DNA of 48,871 bases from a virus. The position numbers and the translations under genes are program-made. The notes under the pieces are model-generated. The model saw only the letters and a program-made list of their open reading frames with translations, had not been told where the DNA came from and made no database searches. Of the stretch, positions 23,287 to 31,319 are shown one piece after another (position 1 is the first letter of the stretch; each line of letters begins with the position of its first letter). The stretch covers positions 1 through 48,871 of IMG/VR virus record IMGVR_UViG_3300023174_000247; one strand, written 5' to 3'.

Positions 23287-23459
23287 TACTTACCGCCAAT
23301 TACTTTGTCGATGTGTTCCGAGCATGAGCCATAGCCCAAGAAGTTACCGTCAGAACCTACATAGCAAGTGTCTGCCGTTGCGTATCCGATCACGAATGCC
23401 AAGATCAGAATTGGAATCACTACAAGTACTATCCAGCCTCTACGAGTTAATTTAGACAT
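23286..23459 (-). CDS. 57-residue single-span membrane protein
   Basis: A short basic N-terminus (SKLTRRGW), one strong hydrophobic span (IVLVVIPILILAFVIGY), then a small outer domain with two cysteines (TCYVG and GSCSE) that could form a disulfide. The start overlaps the HNH gene stop. Possible membrane regulator or superinfection-exclusion protein; unproven. Confidence 0.65.
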   Translation of the reverse strand: MSKLTRRGWIVLVVIPILILAFVIGYATADTCYVGSDGNFLGYGSCSEHIDKVIGGK

Positions 23460-24103
23460 TACTTATTCCTTTCTAAATACATTTGGTATTTCCATGTGTC
23501 TTGCTCTTTGTGAGTCTTGGCTGTGTGGCATGAAGAGCAACGCACCACACACTTATTGATCTCCTTCTTAAGTTGATCAAGTGTCTTGCGCTTTATGATC
23601 GCCTGAGCGATATTGAAAGCCTTATCTCGAAAGTGATCGAATTCCAATTTCATTGGATTAGATTCACCGCAATCGATACAAGGATTCTTTTCAAGGTGAT
23701 CGTAGATGTACTTCTTGTGATCAACACCGAAGGCTATGTGCCAAGCCTTCTTGTAGTTAACTTCACAAGGTTTGCACGCCGATCTGCGACCAGTAGATGA
23801 TCTCTTGTCGGTATTGAATGCCTTTAGCGGTTGAATGTTTTTACAATGCACGCATTCAATAAGCCCCTTCTCGAACAGCGAGATTCTTTCTTTGCGCTTT
23901 GCTGTTTGATTCTGGGGTAACGCTTTGGCTTTCTTAGTCGAGAGTCGAACAGCCTTATATCTAGGGCGAAGTCGATCTCTTTTTAAGAAGCACGCCTTAC
24001 ATTGACTCTTGATTCCGTTGCTCTTTGATCTGTCGGTGTAATAGTCCGAGTAAGGTTTGTTCTTCTTACACTTACTACACGCTTTTACTGGAATGGTTTT
24101 CAT
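23459..24103 (-). CDS. HNH endonuclease with two zinc modules
   Basis: A 214-residue nuclease. Two N-terminal zinc modules of the form CSKCKKNKPYSDYYTD...CKAC and CVHCKNIQPLKAFNTD...CKPC precede an HNH domain with CIDC, LEFDHFRDK (catalytic His) and CVVRCSSCH. It may be a free-standing homing-type endonuclease or a phage DNA-processing enzyme. It overlaps both neighbours, so it is a settled part of the operon. Confidence 0.85.
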   Translation of the reverse strand: MKTIPVKACSKCKKNKPYSDYYTDRSKSNGIKSQCKACFLKRDRLRPRYKAVRLSTKKAKALPQNQTAKRKERISLFEKGLIECVHCKNIQPLKAFNTDKRSSTGRRSACKPCEVNYKKAWHIAFGVDHKKYIYDHLEKNPCIDCGESNPMKLEFDHFRDKAFNIAQAIIKRKTLDQLKKEINKCVVRCSSCHTAKTHKEQDTWKYQMYLERNK

Positions 24104-24834
24104 TTATTCCTCTCTACATATATGAACGGAAGTGAAAGTGTCTTGTACTTAAGTTCGTGGTGATTAGAAGGTGTTACATAACCAACTACGAATCGAGAAC
24201 CTGTTGTCTCTACGATGATTCCCTTACGCAATCGACCATGCGCCTGAATAAAGACTTCATCTCCAACAAATAAGTTGTAAGGAATGAATTCTTTTATATC
24301 AGTTAAGCCACGATTAAATTTAACCGAAGAGATCTCGATTAGTCGTGGCAGTACTTGATAGATCTTGTCTAACGAATCTAACTTCTTCTTTGCTTTTTTT
24401 AAGGTGTTATTAAAGTTAGGAGAACCGAAGTTCCCCTTAACTACTGCACCCCAACTGGAATAAGGCAGATCTGTTTGGTGATTCGTATGCTCATCAATAT
24501 GCCATGCGTACGCCCAGTACTCGTTAACTTCTGTAGGTTCGCTCTTAGATGCGATCTCTGGCTCATCAACAGAACGAAGTGGGAATTGATTTCCATTAAC
24601 ATCGAAGATATCTCGGACATCTCTATGCCAACCAACTATCACGATCTGGAATCCCTTGTAAGTCTCTTCGTGATAAGAGATCTCTTTTAAAGTTAGTTCT
24701 ACAGGGTGAGCCAATCTCTTACGCCCTGACCAATAACTAACTACAGACTCTCTTGGTTTATCGAATCCGTTACTAGAGAAGTACTTCTTTAATCTGGTTA
24801 GGTAGATAGTCTTTTCATCTGTTGCTGTAGTCAT
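24100..24834 (-). CDS. Conserved protein, unknown
   Basis: A 244-residue mixed alpha/beta protein with no recognised domain. A Trp/Arg-rich N-terminal region (SYWSGRKRLAHPVELTL) and a C-terminal beta barrel-like segment (FVGDEVFIQAHGRLRKGII, an SH3- or KOW-like pattern) are visible. It overlaps neighbours on both sides. Confidence 0.7.
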   Translation of the reverse strand: MTTATDEKTIYLTRLKKYFSSNGFDKPRESVVSYWSGRKRLAHPVELTLKEISYHEETYKGFQIVIVGWHRDVRDIFDVNGNQFPLRSVDEPEIASKSEPTEVNEYWAYAWHIDEHTNHQTDLPYSSWGAVVKGNFGSPNFNNTLKKAKKKLDSLDKIYQVLPRLIEISSVKFNRGLTDIKEFIPYNLFVGDEVFIQAHGRLRKGIIVETTGSRFVVGYVTPSNHHELKYKTLSLPFIYVERNK

Positions 24835-25451
24835 TAAGCCACCATATCCCTTGCCTCTAGAACCTTTTCGATTAGGAATTGCATTGTCTTGCCGTCAACA
24901 TGGAATCGAGCAATAGGTAGATACTCACCATTCTGAGTTCGTCTATTTGCTATCTCTGAATCGATCGTGTCTACACGATCACCGATGATTGTGCGTAACG
25001 AATCAATACATGACTGCATGATTCGATTCTGTACTTCGTAAGCCTCACGCTGTTTGCGTTCTTCTTCTTGGCGCTTTGCAAGTTCTTGTTCTGCTTTCTT
25101 CTTCTCTTCGGCTTCTTTTACAGTCCAACGAGTTTCAAGAGTTGCATAGTCGGCAACGATGTCCTGTGGTCGAGCAAGCCAGAAAACTTCTGGTGTGCCA
25201 TGTCCTGACCATTCTTCGGAACGAACCAAGTAACCAACAGAACGAGTGCCTTTAGGTGCAAGTACGAAGTTACTATCATCGGCGCTTTGTCCACGATAAA
25301 CCTTGTACTCATATTTATCGAGAGATACGAGTTGCGCTTTAGTTACATGTCGGCGTTCAACTCTGTCTGGGTTTTTCTTGTCTGACGATGAATAGTCCCA
25401 TGAAGGAATGACTGCGTACTCTGTACCAAGTTTTAGATCTGCGAATTTCAT
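24834..25451 (-). CDS. Beta-domain plus coiled-coil protein, unknown
   Basis: A 205-residue protein. The N-terminal half is beta-rich (KYEYKVYRGQSADDSNFVL, SH3-like), followed by a charged coiled coil (EAEEKKKAEQELAKRQEE) and a small C-terminal domain. The first gene after the 25483 hairpin, with AAGGAG before the ATG. Function unknown. Confidence 0.7.
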   Translation of the reverse strand: MKFADLKLGTEYAVIPSWDYSSSDKKNPDRVERRHVTKAQLVSLDKYEYKVYRGQSADDSNFVLAPKGTRSVGYLVRSEEWSGHGTPEVFWLARPQDIVADYATLETRWTVKEAEEKKKAEQELAKRQEEERKQREAYEVQNRIMQSCIDSLRTIIGDRVDTIDSEIANRRTQNGEYLPIARFHVDGKTMQFLIEKVLEARDMVA

Positions 25452-25482
25452 TTATTTATTCTCCTTGTTGTAGTTGTTAAGT

Positions 25483-25519
25483 GGTGGGGTGTGTAGTCCA
25501 GAAAAAAACACACCCCACC
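25483..25519. terminator. Perfect 12-bp hairpin between early transcription blocks
   Basis: GGTGGGGTGTGT and ACACACCCCACC pair perfectly around a 13-base A-rich loop; a second 5-bp GTCAC/GTGAC hairpin lies at 25522-25538. It sits between the VWA gene and the next gene. There is no U-tract after the stem, so terminator, attenuator or RNA-processing site are all possible. Confidence 0.5.
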
Positions 25520-25540
25520 TTGTCACCTAGAGAGTGACAT

Positions 25541-27502
25541 TTAGTTGTTGATCAGTCTGCGACTGACTCCGTACTTCACTATTGATCTGACCATTGAGAT
25601 TAGATCAAGAGGGTTGTTAACGATCGCACCGATTTCACAATAGTGCGAAGTTTCTTGTGTGAGAGGTTGTACTGATTGATTCTCTTCTGGAATAAATGCA
25701 AATGCAGTCAAAACACCAGCACGAGCCATTCTCTTTATTGTCTCGTGATTCATATCTTGATTACCAGACCAGTCACCGTCAGTAATAGCGAAGAAGATTC
25801 GTACAGGCTTCTCAGTCTCTGCAAGAATTTTCGTTGCTCGTTGTAGTGCGCTATCGATAACTGTGCCACCACCAGTACCTGCATCTCGAATGACCGAAGT
25901 TGCTTTATCAGTTGAACGATAAAGAGTTTTCACATTGTCATTGAAAGTTAGGACTGTGCAGTTTGCATTGATTCGATCTAACGCACGCTTGATTGCGTAC
26001 ATCGCACGATAGGCATTCTTTGCTTTGAATCCCGACATAGAGCCAGAGTTGTCTAGCAAGATCACGCATTCGATCTCAGTCGCATCTTCACGCCCTTCAT
26101 TCCAGCGATCGAATACGGTGTCGAGATCATCGCCACGCAAGTAACGATGTGCATCGAGTCTGCCTTGTGGCTCGTACTTATCCCACGCAGGTTCGTAGAG
26201 CGCCTTCAAGCGTTCTAGTTCACGAGAGAATGAGAGTGAGGCATGGTGTGTAGTTGCATCGGGTGTAATCCCTTTTGCATTAGCAAGTTCTGGTTCTTTC
26301 GAGTTATTAGTAGCAAGAGAAGGTAAGCCACTAAGTTGTCGAAGAATGTCGTTGATCTCGTTAGCGACACTTTTGTCATTAAGTAGATCATCTAATAGAT
26401 CGTTAATAACTGTTGCAACGATCTCACCAGCCTTATCACCTGCACCATTACCACCTGACGATTTGTTACTAGATTCATCTTCACTATCTGAATCACCAGC
26501 ATCATCGGCATCACCGAGATCTGAATCATCATCGAGATCTGAATCATCATCGAGATCGTCAAGATCAAGTTCGAGTTCTACAGCAGGGCTAGATTTAAGA
26601 AGTTCCGCAAGATCTGCATCATCTTCTTTATCTAACTTTGCAGAGCGATCACGATCTTTTTCTTGCTTCTTAGGTGGTATTGGTCGTGAAGAAGCAGATG
26701 TCTCTAATCCCTCACTAGGGCGTTCTCCATGACCGAATGGGTCTTTGATCTTGATTAGTACCTTTACACCTTCACCAGAAGTACCGTCACCAGATTGATC
26801 TGGCACTTCTTGCTTTGGTAGTAAGTCATGGAATCGGCGCACGAGTTCTTTCCCTTTTTCAGTATCAGCAGGAAAGACCAGAGTGCGATAGGTATCTACG
26901 ATCTCGCATAGTTCATCGATATCTTCTTGCTTTGAATAGGCGTTACGAGATCTTGCACGAAGTTCCGTAGGTAGATACCTACGACCACGAAGCAACGGAT
27001 AAGAAGATTCGAATGCCTCTGGTTTATCAACGAAGTGAATCAATATCGTGGCTGTAAACCATTCGATAGTTGACGGATACTTAGATGTAAACAGAGTCTC
27101 GATTCGTTGATCTTCTAAACAGTTATATGCCATGAAGAATTTATTCTCACGCACATATTCGAAGATCTCCGAGCCTTCTCGTGGTGTGTACAAGATATGT
27201 GAGATCTCATGAAGATCGAGTCCCTTAACCGATGCAATAGATCGTGCATCGTTTAGATCACCAATCATTCGAGAATTGAATGTCACCTCAGAAGCGCCAG
27301 ACCACGCTGGCGCACCGAGAGGTGAATCTTCAACTTTCACAGTCACCTTGCGAAATGTGAATGCAGAATTAACTCGACCGAAGAATTGAACGAAGCGTTC
27401 TAATCTCTGGCGCTTTAGATCTGCCTCAACTCTGGCTTTCTCAATCTCTTGAAAGGGAACGCCAGTCAGAATGCTGTCCATAGCATCACTTAATTTAGAC
27501 AT
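25541..27502 (-). CDS. VWA-domain protein with HExxH motif (CobT/DUF2201-like)
   Basis: A 653-residue protein. The N-terminal part has LHEISH (His98-Glu99, His102) followed by CLEDQRIE, a zinc-peptidase-like or DUF2201-like pattern that also recalls CobT. A long acidic low-complexity linker (Asp/Ser runs) follows. The C-terminal von Willebrand A domain has an intact MIDAS: Asp484-x-Ser-x-Ser (DNSGS), GGTVID for the Thr, and ITDGDW for the final Asp. It lies 8 bases after the AAA+ gene. AAA+/VWA pairs work as remodelling or metal-chelatase machines (MoxR-VWA, CobS-CobT). The substrate is unknown. Confidence 0.8.
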   Translation of the reverse strand: MSKLSDAMDSILTGVPFQEIEKARVEADLKRQRLERFVQFFGRVNSAFTFRKVTVKVEDSPLGAPAWSGASEVTFNSRMIGDLNDARSIASVKGLDLHEISHILYTPREGSEIFEYVRENKFFMAYNCLEDQRIETLFTSKYPSTIEWFTATILIHFVDKPEAFESSYPLLRGRRYLPTELRARSRNAYSKQEDIDELCEIVDTYRTLVFPADTEKGKELVRRFHDLLPKQEVPDQSGDGTSGEGVKVLIKIKDPFGHGERPSEGLETSASSRPIPPKKQEKDRDRSAKLDKEDDADLAELLKSSPAVELELDLDDLDDDSDLDDDSDLGDADDAGDSDSEDESSNKSSGGNGAGDKAGEIVATVINDLLDDLLNDKSVANEINDILRQLSGLPSLATNNSKEPELANAKGITPDATTHHASLSFSRELERLKALYEPAWDKYEPQGRLDAHRYLRGDDLDTVFDRWNEGREDATEIECVILLDNSGSMSGFKAKNAYRAMYAIKRALDRINANCTVLTFNDNVKTLYRSTDKATSVIRDAGTGGGTVIDSALQRATKILAETEKPVRIFFAITDGDWSGNQDMNHETIKRMARAGVLTAFAFIPEENQSVQPLTQETSHYCEIGAIVNNPLDLISMVRSIVKYGVSRRLINN

Positions 27503-27510
27503 CTGATTCC

Positions 27511-28401
27511 TTACGCTTGATCATGCTCGGTAGTAATTGCATCAACATCGAGTCCAAGTTCTTCTCGAATGTTGTACGAAGTGCCTTCAAGAAGCATCTT
27601 GACCGCAGGGCGTTCTTCATCTGTGAAGTTATTAATAAACACTTCACTAGCGAAGTCGAAGTTAAGACCAGTCGCTAACTTCTCGAATGTCTTAAGAATG
27701 CGTGGTGACATCGGTGTCTCGAAAATCGTGTTGCGATCAGAAGCGAACTCATCTTTGCGAACCGTTGCACGAATGCCAGAAGCAAGTTCACGCAACGAAT
27801 CAGATTTAATAAACTTCTTTTCGATCTCGGTGTCGTAGTCGAAGCGCAACTTAATATCGAAGCGATCTTTCCACGCTTCATTTAGAAGTTGTGTGCCACG
27901 ATAGTTTGGATTCTGATCAGCAACTAAGAGGAATTTATTCTTAGGCGCACGAATCACTTCGTTGTCGTGAGACATGAGAGTGATCGAACGGCGATCATCT
28001 CCAAGACTCATAAGGTACTGAGCAAGGCTCTTGTGAGCGTTGTTCAACTCGTTAACTAGAAGCACACCGCCGTTGCGAACCACCTTAGTGATAGCGCCGT
28101 CAATCCACTTCAACTTACCGTCAGCATCGGGGAATAGACCGCCGATTAATTGTGTGAAGTCCAACGCCGAGTTAGAAGGAATGGCGAAGAATTCGAGTTT
28201 GCGTTTTGCACACCAGTTCATGACCGATGTTGTCTTACCAGTACCAGCATCGCCTTCAATCAAGATGTTCATCTCGTTATCAAGTGCGAAGTCGTACATC
28301 TGATCTTCGGTAACTCCACCAGCAAGTGTGCGTGGAATGTAGTGCGATGTCTTTTCTAGTGAAGGTACGAACAGGGATTTAGATTCGATATTGCTTGACA
28401 T
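27511..28401 (-). CDS. MoxR/CobS-like AAA+ ATPase
   Basis: A 296-residue ATPase of the MoxR/CobS clade. Walker A is GDAGTGKT (50-57). The Walker B region is GVLLVNELN (Asn117-Glu118, where Asp-Glu is usual). Sensor 1 is VADQNPN, and the arginine finger lies in WKDRFD (Arg180). CobS inserts cobalt in the aerobic B12 pathway with CobT and CobN; MoxR proteins mature other enzymes. The VWA partner directly downstream supports a joint machine. CobN is not in the window. Confidence 0.85.
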   Translation of the reverse strand: MSSNIESKSLFVPSLEKTSHYIPRTLAGGVTEDQMYDFALDNEMNILIEGDAGTGKTTSVMNWCAKRKLEFFAIPSNSALDFTQLIGGLFPDADGKLKWIDGAITKVVRNGGVLLVNELNNAHKSLAQYLMSLGDDRRSITLMSHDNEVIRAPKNKFLLVADQNPNYRGTQLLNEAWKDRFDIKLRFDYDTEIEKKFIKSDSLRELASGIRATVRKDEFASDRNTIFETPMSPRILKTFEKLATGLNFDFASEVFINNFTDEERPAVKMLLEGTSYNIREELGLDVDAITTEHDQA

Positions 28402-28458
28402 GATTTTCCGTTTCTCTAGGTGATTGTTTGGTGTTACATATTTAGTTGTAATTGGTTA

Positions 28459-28592
28459 TGCGTGAGCAGTAAGTAGCAAGCAACAACTGCTGTGGTGAAT
28501 TGGGCTGTGAAATCTATCGGTCAATAGACGGAGTAGAAGTCAACTGTCGCATCAGCCTTTAGACTGGAAAGCAGGTAGTTACTGCTCACGCA
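28459..28592. ncRNA. Structured non-coding element B (134 bp)
   Basis: TGCGTGAGCAGTAA (28459-28472) and its exact reverse complement (28579-28592) form a 14-bp closing stem, centres 120 bp apart as in element A. Nested pairs CTGCT/AGCAG, GGCTG/CAGCC, hairpin TCTAT/ATAGA and hairpin GACGG/CTGTC are visible. The G-U pair in the last fits a plus-strand RNA. No open frame. Confidence 0.5.
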
Positions 28593-28594
28593 AT

Positions 28595-28861
28595 TTAGTT
28601 GTAGTCAGTTGTTATTGCTTCTGGATTTTTAAAGATGATCTTTGATGCAAGTTCTAGATCATCTAGTGATTCAGCGATTGATTGAAATTCGTTGAATTCA
28701 ATACAGCGTTTATCGATCTCTAACTCGATAACTTTGCAGATCGCTTCAAGGTTATTGGTGATTACTCTCGGCGCTTCATTCTCAATAGCGCCTTCAAGAG
28801 CCGTACCAACAACCATGTGAAGGATTCCCATTTGATCTAGTGATAAGTCATATAAAGACAT
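28595..28861 (-). CDS. Helical acidic protein, unknown
   Basis: An 88-residue acidic, helical protein (IEFNEFQSIAESLDDLEL). It ends right at the edge of element B, so it closes its transcription block. No family recognised. Confidence 0.7.
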   Translation of the reverse strand: MSLYDLSLDQMGILHMVVGTALEGAIENEAPRVITNNLEAICKVIELEIDKRCIEFNEFQSIAESLDDLELASKIIFKNPEAITTDYN

Positions 28862-28872
28862 TCGCTATCTCC

Positions 28873-29514
28873 TTAGTGATACTTCGAAGCACAGATACGA
28901 CCCATGCCAGCGACTACGGACTTTTGAAGTGTGAGTGTGCGACCACAATGCACACAAGAACCAACTGCAACGCTCATCTTCGATGCACGCTCTAGTGTGA
29001 GTCGATCTTCTGGCTTTAATTTAAAGATCGCTTTAGTTGTATCTTGAATCCAACGCTTGGTTGTTGAATCGTAAGTAAACGCCACGATTCGATCGCTGTA
29101 ACCAAGTTTGCGAACAGAGTAGACAACGCCTTCTGATTCATAAGCGCCGACTGCAAGATCTGGTAACGGTATTGGCAACTTCAATAAGTAATCGATCGCC
29201 TTCTTTGCTTGCTCACGATTTAGATCAGAAAGATCACTACCAGAGTTTGAGAATCTAACGAGAAGGTGACTCTTTTGAATCTCTGCATCTGGTCGCTTGC
29301 TAAGAAGTGAATTCAGATATCGCAACTGCTTATCGCTTAACGATTCTGGCGATAGTGCAGGGAGAGTAAGAAGCAACTCGATTGCTTTTGATGCTTTGAA
29401 TTTAGAAAGATTGTCGATGTCGATCTCCAAGCATTCTGGAACAGATCGCTCATTTAATAACTTTTGAACGAATTGTTTTTGTGCAGGTGTTGCAGGTGTT
29501 TCTGTCTTAAGCAT
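28873..29514 (-). CDS. Duplicated DUF3072-like plus DUF6011-like zinc protein
   Basis: A 213-residue protein. The N-terminal half has two copies of a helical unit: TPAQKQFVQKLLNER...SKASKAIELLL-like, then LSDKQLRYLNSLLSKR...QAKKAIDYLL. The C-terminal part has a beta strand pair (RIVAFTYDSTTKRWIQD) and a zinc site CVHCGRTLT...GMGRICA, typical of DUF6011. These modules are widespread in actinobacterial phages; function unknown. Confidence 0.7.
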   Translation of the reverse strand: MLKTETPATPAQKQFVQKLLNERSVPECLEIDIDNLSKFKASKAIELLLTLPALSPESLSDKQLRYLNSLLSKRPDAEIQKSHLLVRFSNSGSDLSDLNREQAKKAIDYLLKLPIPLPDLAVGAYESEGVVYSVRKLGYSDRIVAFTYDSTTKRWIQDTTKAIFKLKPEDRLTLERASKMSVAVGSCVHCGRTLTLQKSVVAGMGRICASKYH

Positions 29515-29803
29515 TTATTGCTCTCCTTACAAGTGATTGATGCCGAGAAGTTGTCTGTGAGTATTTCAAGTTAGGTACTAGCCATTCACCATTCTTAAAC
29601 CAAGCGATTGGTGTGCCGTAGGAATAGACGATGTAGTAAGAACCTTTTAACTCGTTAATCCATTCATAAGGCAATCTGCCAACAGCAGGTTGATAAGAAT
29701 CGATTGGTGGTTGAACGATGCCGTAGAGATTGCTACCTCTAAAAGATTGCTGTTGTGAGATGTACCAGAGCGCATCTTTGTTCGCTGTACGAGTTGAAGT
29801 CAT
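29507..29803 (-). CDS. SYGTPIAW-domain protein, paralogue of 11447-11764
   Basis: A 98-residue protein whose C-terminal half (SYGTPIAWFKNGEW, then YSQTTSRHQSLVRRAI) is the same domain as the left-arm protein at 11447-11764. The N-terminal halves differ. Two copies in opposite arms and orientations suggest early and late versions of one function. Confidence 0.7.
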   Translation of the reverse strand: MTSTRTANKDALWYISQQQSFRGSNLYGIVQPPIDSYQPAVGRLPYEWINELKGSYYIVYSYGTPIAWFKNGEWLVPNLKYSQTTSRHQSLVRRAINA

Positions 29804-29919
29804 TTGTTTTCTCCCTTATGAGATTTGATGTGCCGAGTAAGTGTTTGCGATGCAAATGCAGATCGCACTTGAATTTCTGATTTACATTCTGGGCATATAA
29901 CGATGCGATTCGCAGTCAT
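29800..29919 (-). CDS. 39-residue C2H2 zinc-finger-like protein
   Basis: A small frame overlapping the next ATG (ATGA). It holds CPEC, a 17-residue span and HIKSH, a compact C2H2 finger with a basic helix. It starts right after the previous stop. A DNA-binding or adaptor role is plausible. Confidence 0.6.
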   Translation of the reverse strand: MTANRIVICPECKSEIQVRSAFASQTLTRHIKSHKGENK

Positions 29920-30096
29920 TTATTTAGCGCCCTTGATTACTTTTGCAATATCAAGATTCTTTAACACATCTAGTGTGTAGTTATCAGATTTAGTGGAGAA
30001 GAAGCGAGTGCCGTCTGAAAAGACCAGATCGATTAATTGTTCTTTGATTGTTCCACGAGCCACGATCTCGTTCTTGCTGTTAACGAATGTCCTCAT
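29920..30096 (-). CDS. 58-residue first gene of the early operon
   Basis: A small beta-rich protein (RTFVNSKNEIVARGTI, then LVFSDGTRFFSTK). AAGGAACGG lies 8 bases before the ATG. It opens the minus-strand block beside the non-coding region, so the early promoter should lie just upstream (30097-30400). No family recognised. Confidence 0.6.
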   Translation of the reverse strand: MRTFVNSKNEIVARGTIKEQLIDLVFSDGTRFFSTKSDNYTLDVLKNLDIAKVIKGAK

Positions 30097-30710
30097 TTTG
30101 TTTACCGTTCCTTGTTAGTTGTTGTAGTTGATTTGGATACCGATTGATTTAGTTATGTATCCACCACGATCACAACCAATGCCACTTCGCTGAATGGGTG
30201 TTAGTTGTGATCGCAGAAAACACACAAGCAGATTTACTGTTTATCTTCGCTGTTCTATCGAACGGATTGATTACCGTCTGCACTATTACTAGCAGTCCAT
30301 GAATAAACTCCGTAAAACTCACTAGCCCCCTGCTATTCACAATTAATTTCTTAATCGTTTCGAAAGTAACTGGTGTTCGATATGTGCATGCATATTGCAA
30401 TTTATTAATCGATTTATATTGCGCCTTACTGAATGAATTCTTTTATTTTCAGTAATAACCAATAAACACCTAGTCGCAGGTATCTAGTCTCTATTTAGTT
30501 TGTGATCTCTATTAGTTTTCCGTCACCTGATTCGAATCCCCTAGAGGTTCGTAATAGTTCGAATCAGTACACCGCTATTGCTAACGATCACTTTGGCTTT
30601 TTTCACTTCTACTACTAGATCGAATCGGATTGCCCCGAAGGGATTCTGAATCCAAAACGATCGTTGGTGCGTGTGCCTATGTCCCCATTGTGCCATAACT
30701 GTCCGACAAC

Positions 30711-30727
30711 TTGGTACACCTTGATAA
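30711..30727 (+). repeat. Direct repeat copy 1 (TTGGTACACCTTGATAA)
   Basis: A 17-base sequence that recurs at 31180-31196 with one difference. Both copies flank the low-complexity tract. Candidate operator or promoter element. Confidence 0.5.
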
Positions 30728-30859
30728 CAAGCGTGTTAGCCAGAAAATTCCTGTCCCCAGATTGCCCTGAGCCACACGAGAGCGCCAGAGGTAGGGTGAT
30801 TGTCCCAATATGGGGGGTAAGTGGCTCAGAGAGCCCCTAGAGGGCTCGTGAGGGGTATT

Positions 30860-30892
30860 GAGCGTGGGGTGGCTGAGCGTGATTTGAGCGTG
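30860..30892. repeat. Three GAGCGTG direct repeats
   Basis: Copies at 30860, 30875 and 30886, spaced 15 and 11 bases, in a GC-rich patch. An iteron-like arrangement, but short and few. Confidence 0.4.
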
Positions 30893-31104
30893 GGAGAGAT
30901 AGCCCGATTTAGGCGATGTGAAGCGCCCCGATGAAGTGACTGCCTGTGGATAGTTGAAAGTTCAATTAGTTACATAGCCCAGATGATCAGGTGGAAATTC
31001 GGCGCAGGGATTTTTTTCCAGTAATGATTTAACAATAAATTCACGAAGAGAGAGTAAGAGATATAAGAAAGAAAGAAAGATAACCAGAGAGAGGGAATAG
31101 TTAT

Positions 31105-31203
31105 ATGTATCAAATATCAGAGTTAGTGAATGATCAATCAATCTCCAACATCGCCAAGTGGTACGAGATGTACCACCAGTTGGTACAACTTGATAAGAGT
31201 TAA
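31105..31203 (+). CDS. 32-residue micro-gene, unknown
   Basis: A small frame with a good ribosome site (GAGAGAGGGA, about 9 bases before the ATG) beside the purine tract. The peptide is polar and helical (SISNIAKWYEMYHQLVQLDK). It carries direct repeat copy 2 at its 3' end. It may be a leader peptide. Confidence 0.4.
   Translation: MYQISELVNDQSISNIAKWYEMYHQLVQLDKS
31180..31196 (+). repeat. Direct repeat copy 2 (TTGGTACAACTTGATAA)
   Basis: Differs from copy 1 (30711-30727) at one of 17 positions. It overlaps the end of the micro-gene at 31105. Confidence 0.5.
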
Positions 31204-31263
31204 TGAACACTTAGTCATGTAGTTAGTTCGTTATGTAGTTGTGTTGCTAATGGCTGATTACAT

Positions 31264-31315
31264 CGTGGTCGAGTGGCTGTCAGGCTGGTGTTACTCGTAC
31301 AGCCATTCGATCACG
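31264..31315 (+). ncRNA. 17-bp RNA hairpin
   Basis: CGTGGTCGAGTGGCTGT (31264-31280) pairs along its full length with 31299-31315, with an 18-base loop. Two of the 17 pairs are G-U when read on the plus strand and would be A-C mismatches on the minus strand, which favours a plus-strand RNA. Confidence 0.5.
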
Positions 31316-31319
31316 AGAT

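Larger units (their letters stand above)
30097..31104. other. Non-coding, repeat-rich control region
   Basis: About 1 kb with no supported gene. It holds inverted repeats CGATCACAAC/GTTGTGATCG (30167 and 30204), TTACTGAA/TTCAGTAA (30426 and 30448), CTGATTCGAA/TTCGAATCAG (30527 and 30558), GGATTC/GAATCC (30641-30653), CTGAGCCAC/GTGGCTCAG (30767 and 30821) and GAGCCC/GGGCTC (30831 and 30842). It also has three GAGCGTG repeats and a purine tract at 31045-31080. It separates divergent minus- and plus-strand arms, so promoters, operators or an origin are expected here. Confidence 0.55.

Noticed and set aside
26346-26732. Ser-rich plus-strand frame
   Set aside because: Shadow of the acidic linker of the VWA gene.
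19800-29800. Apparent excess of GATC in the minus-strand arm
   Set aside because: Eye counts suggest a modest excess, but I could not count it properly and codon choice may explain it.
30527-30567. TTCGAATC segments that look like tRNA T-loops
   Set aside because: They are the arms of an inverted repeat, with no acceptor or anticodon stems around them.
31157-31175. GTGGTAC/GTACCAC inverted repeat as an operator
   Set aside because: It lies inside the 31105 micro-gene reading frame, so coding sequence may explain it. Left as weak.
30962-31210. Minus-strand 82-residue frame
   Set aside because: Antisense to the purine tract and the 31105 micro-gene; hydrophobic low-complexity translation and no ribosome site.
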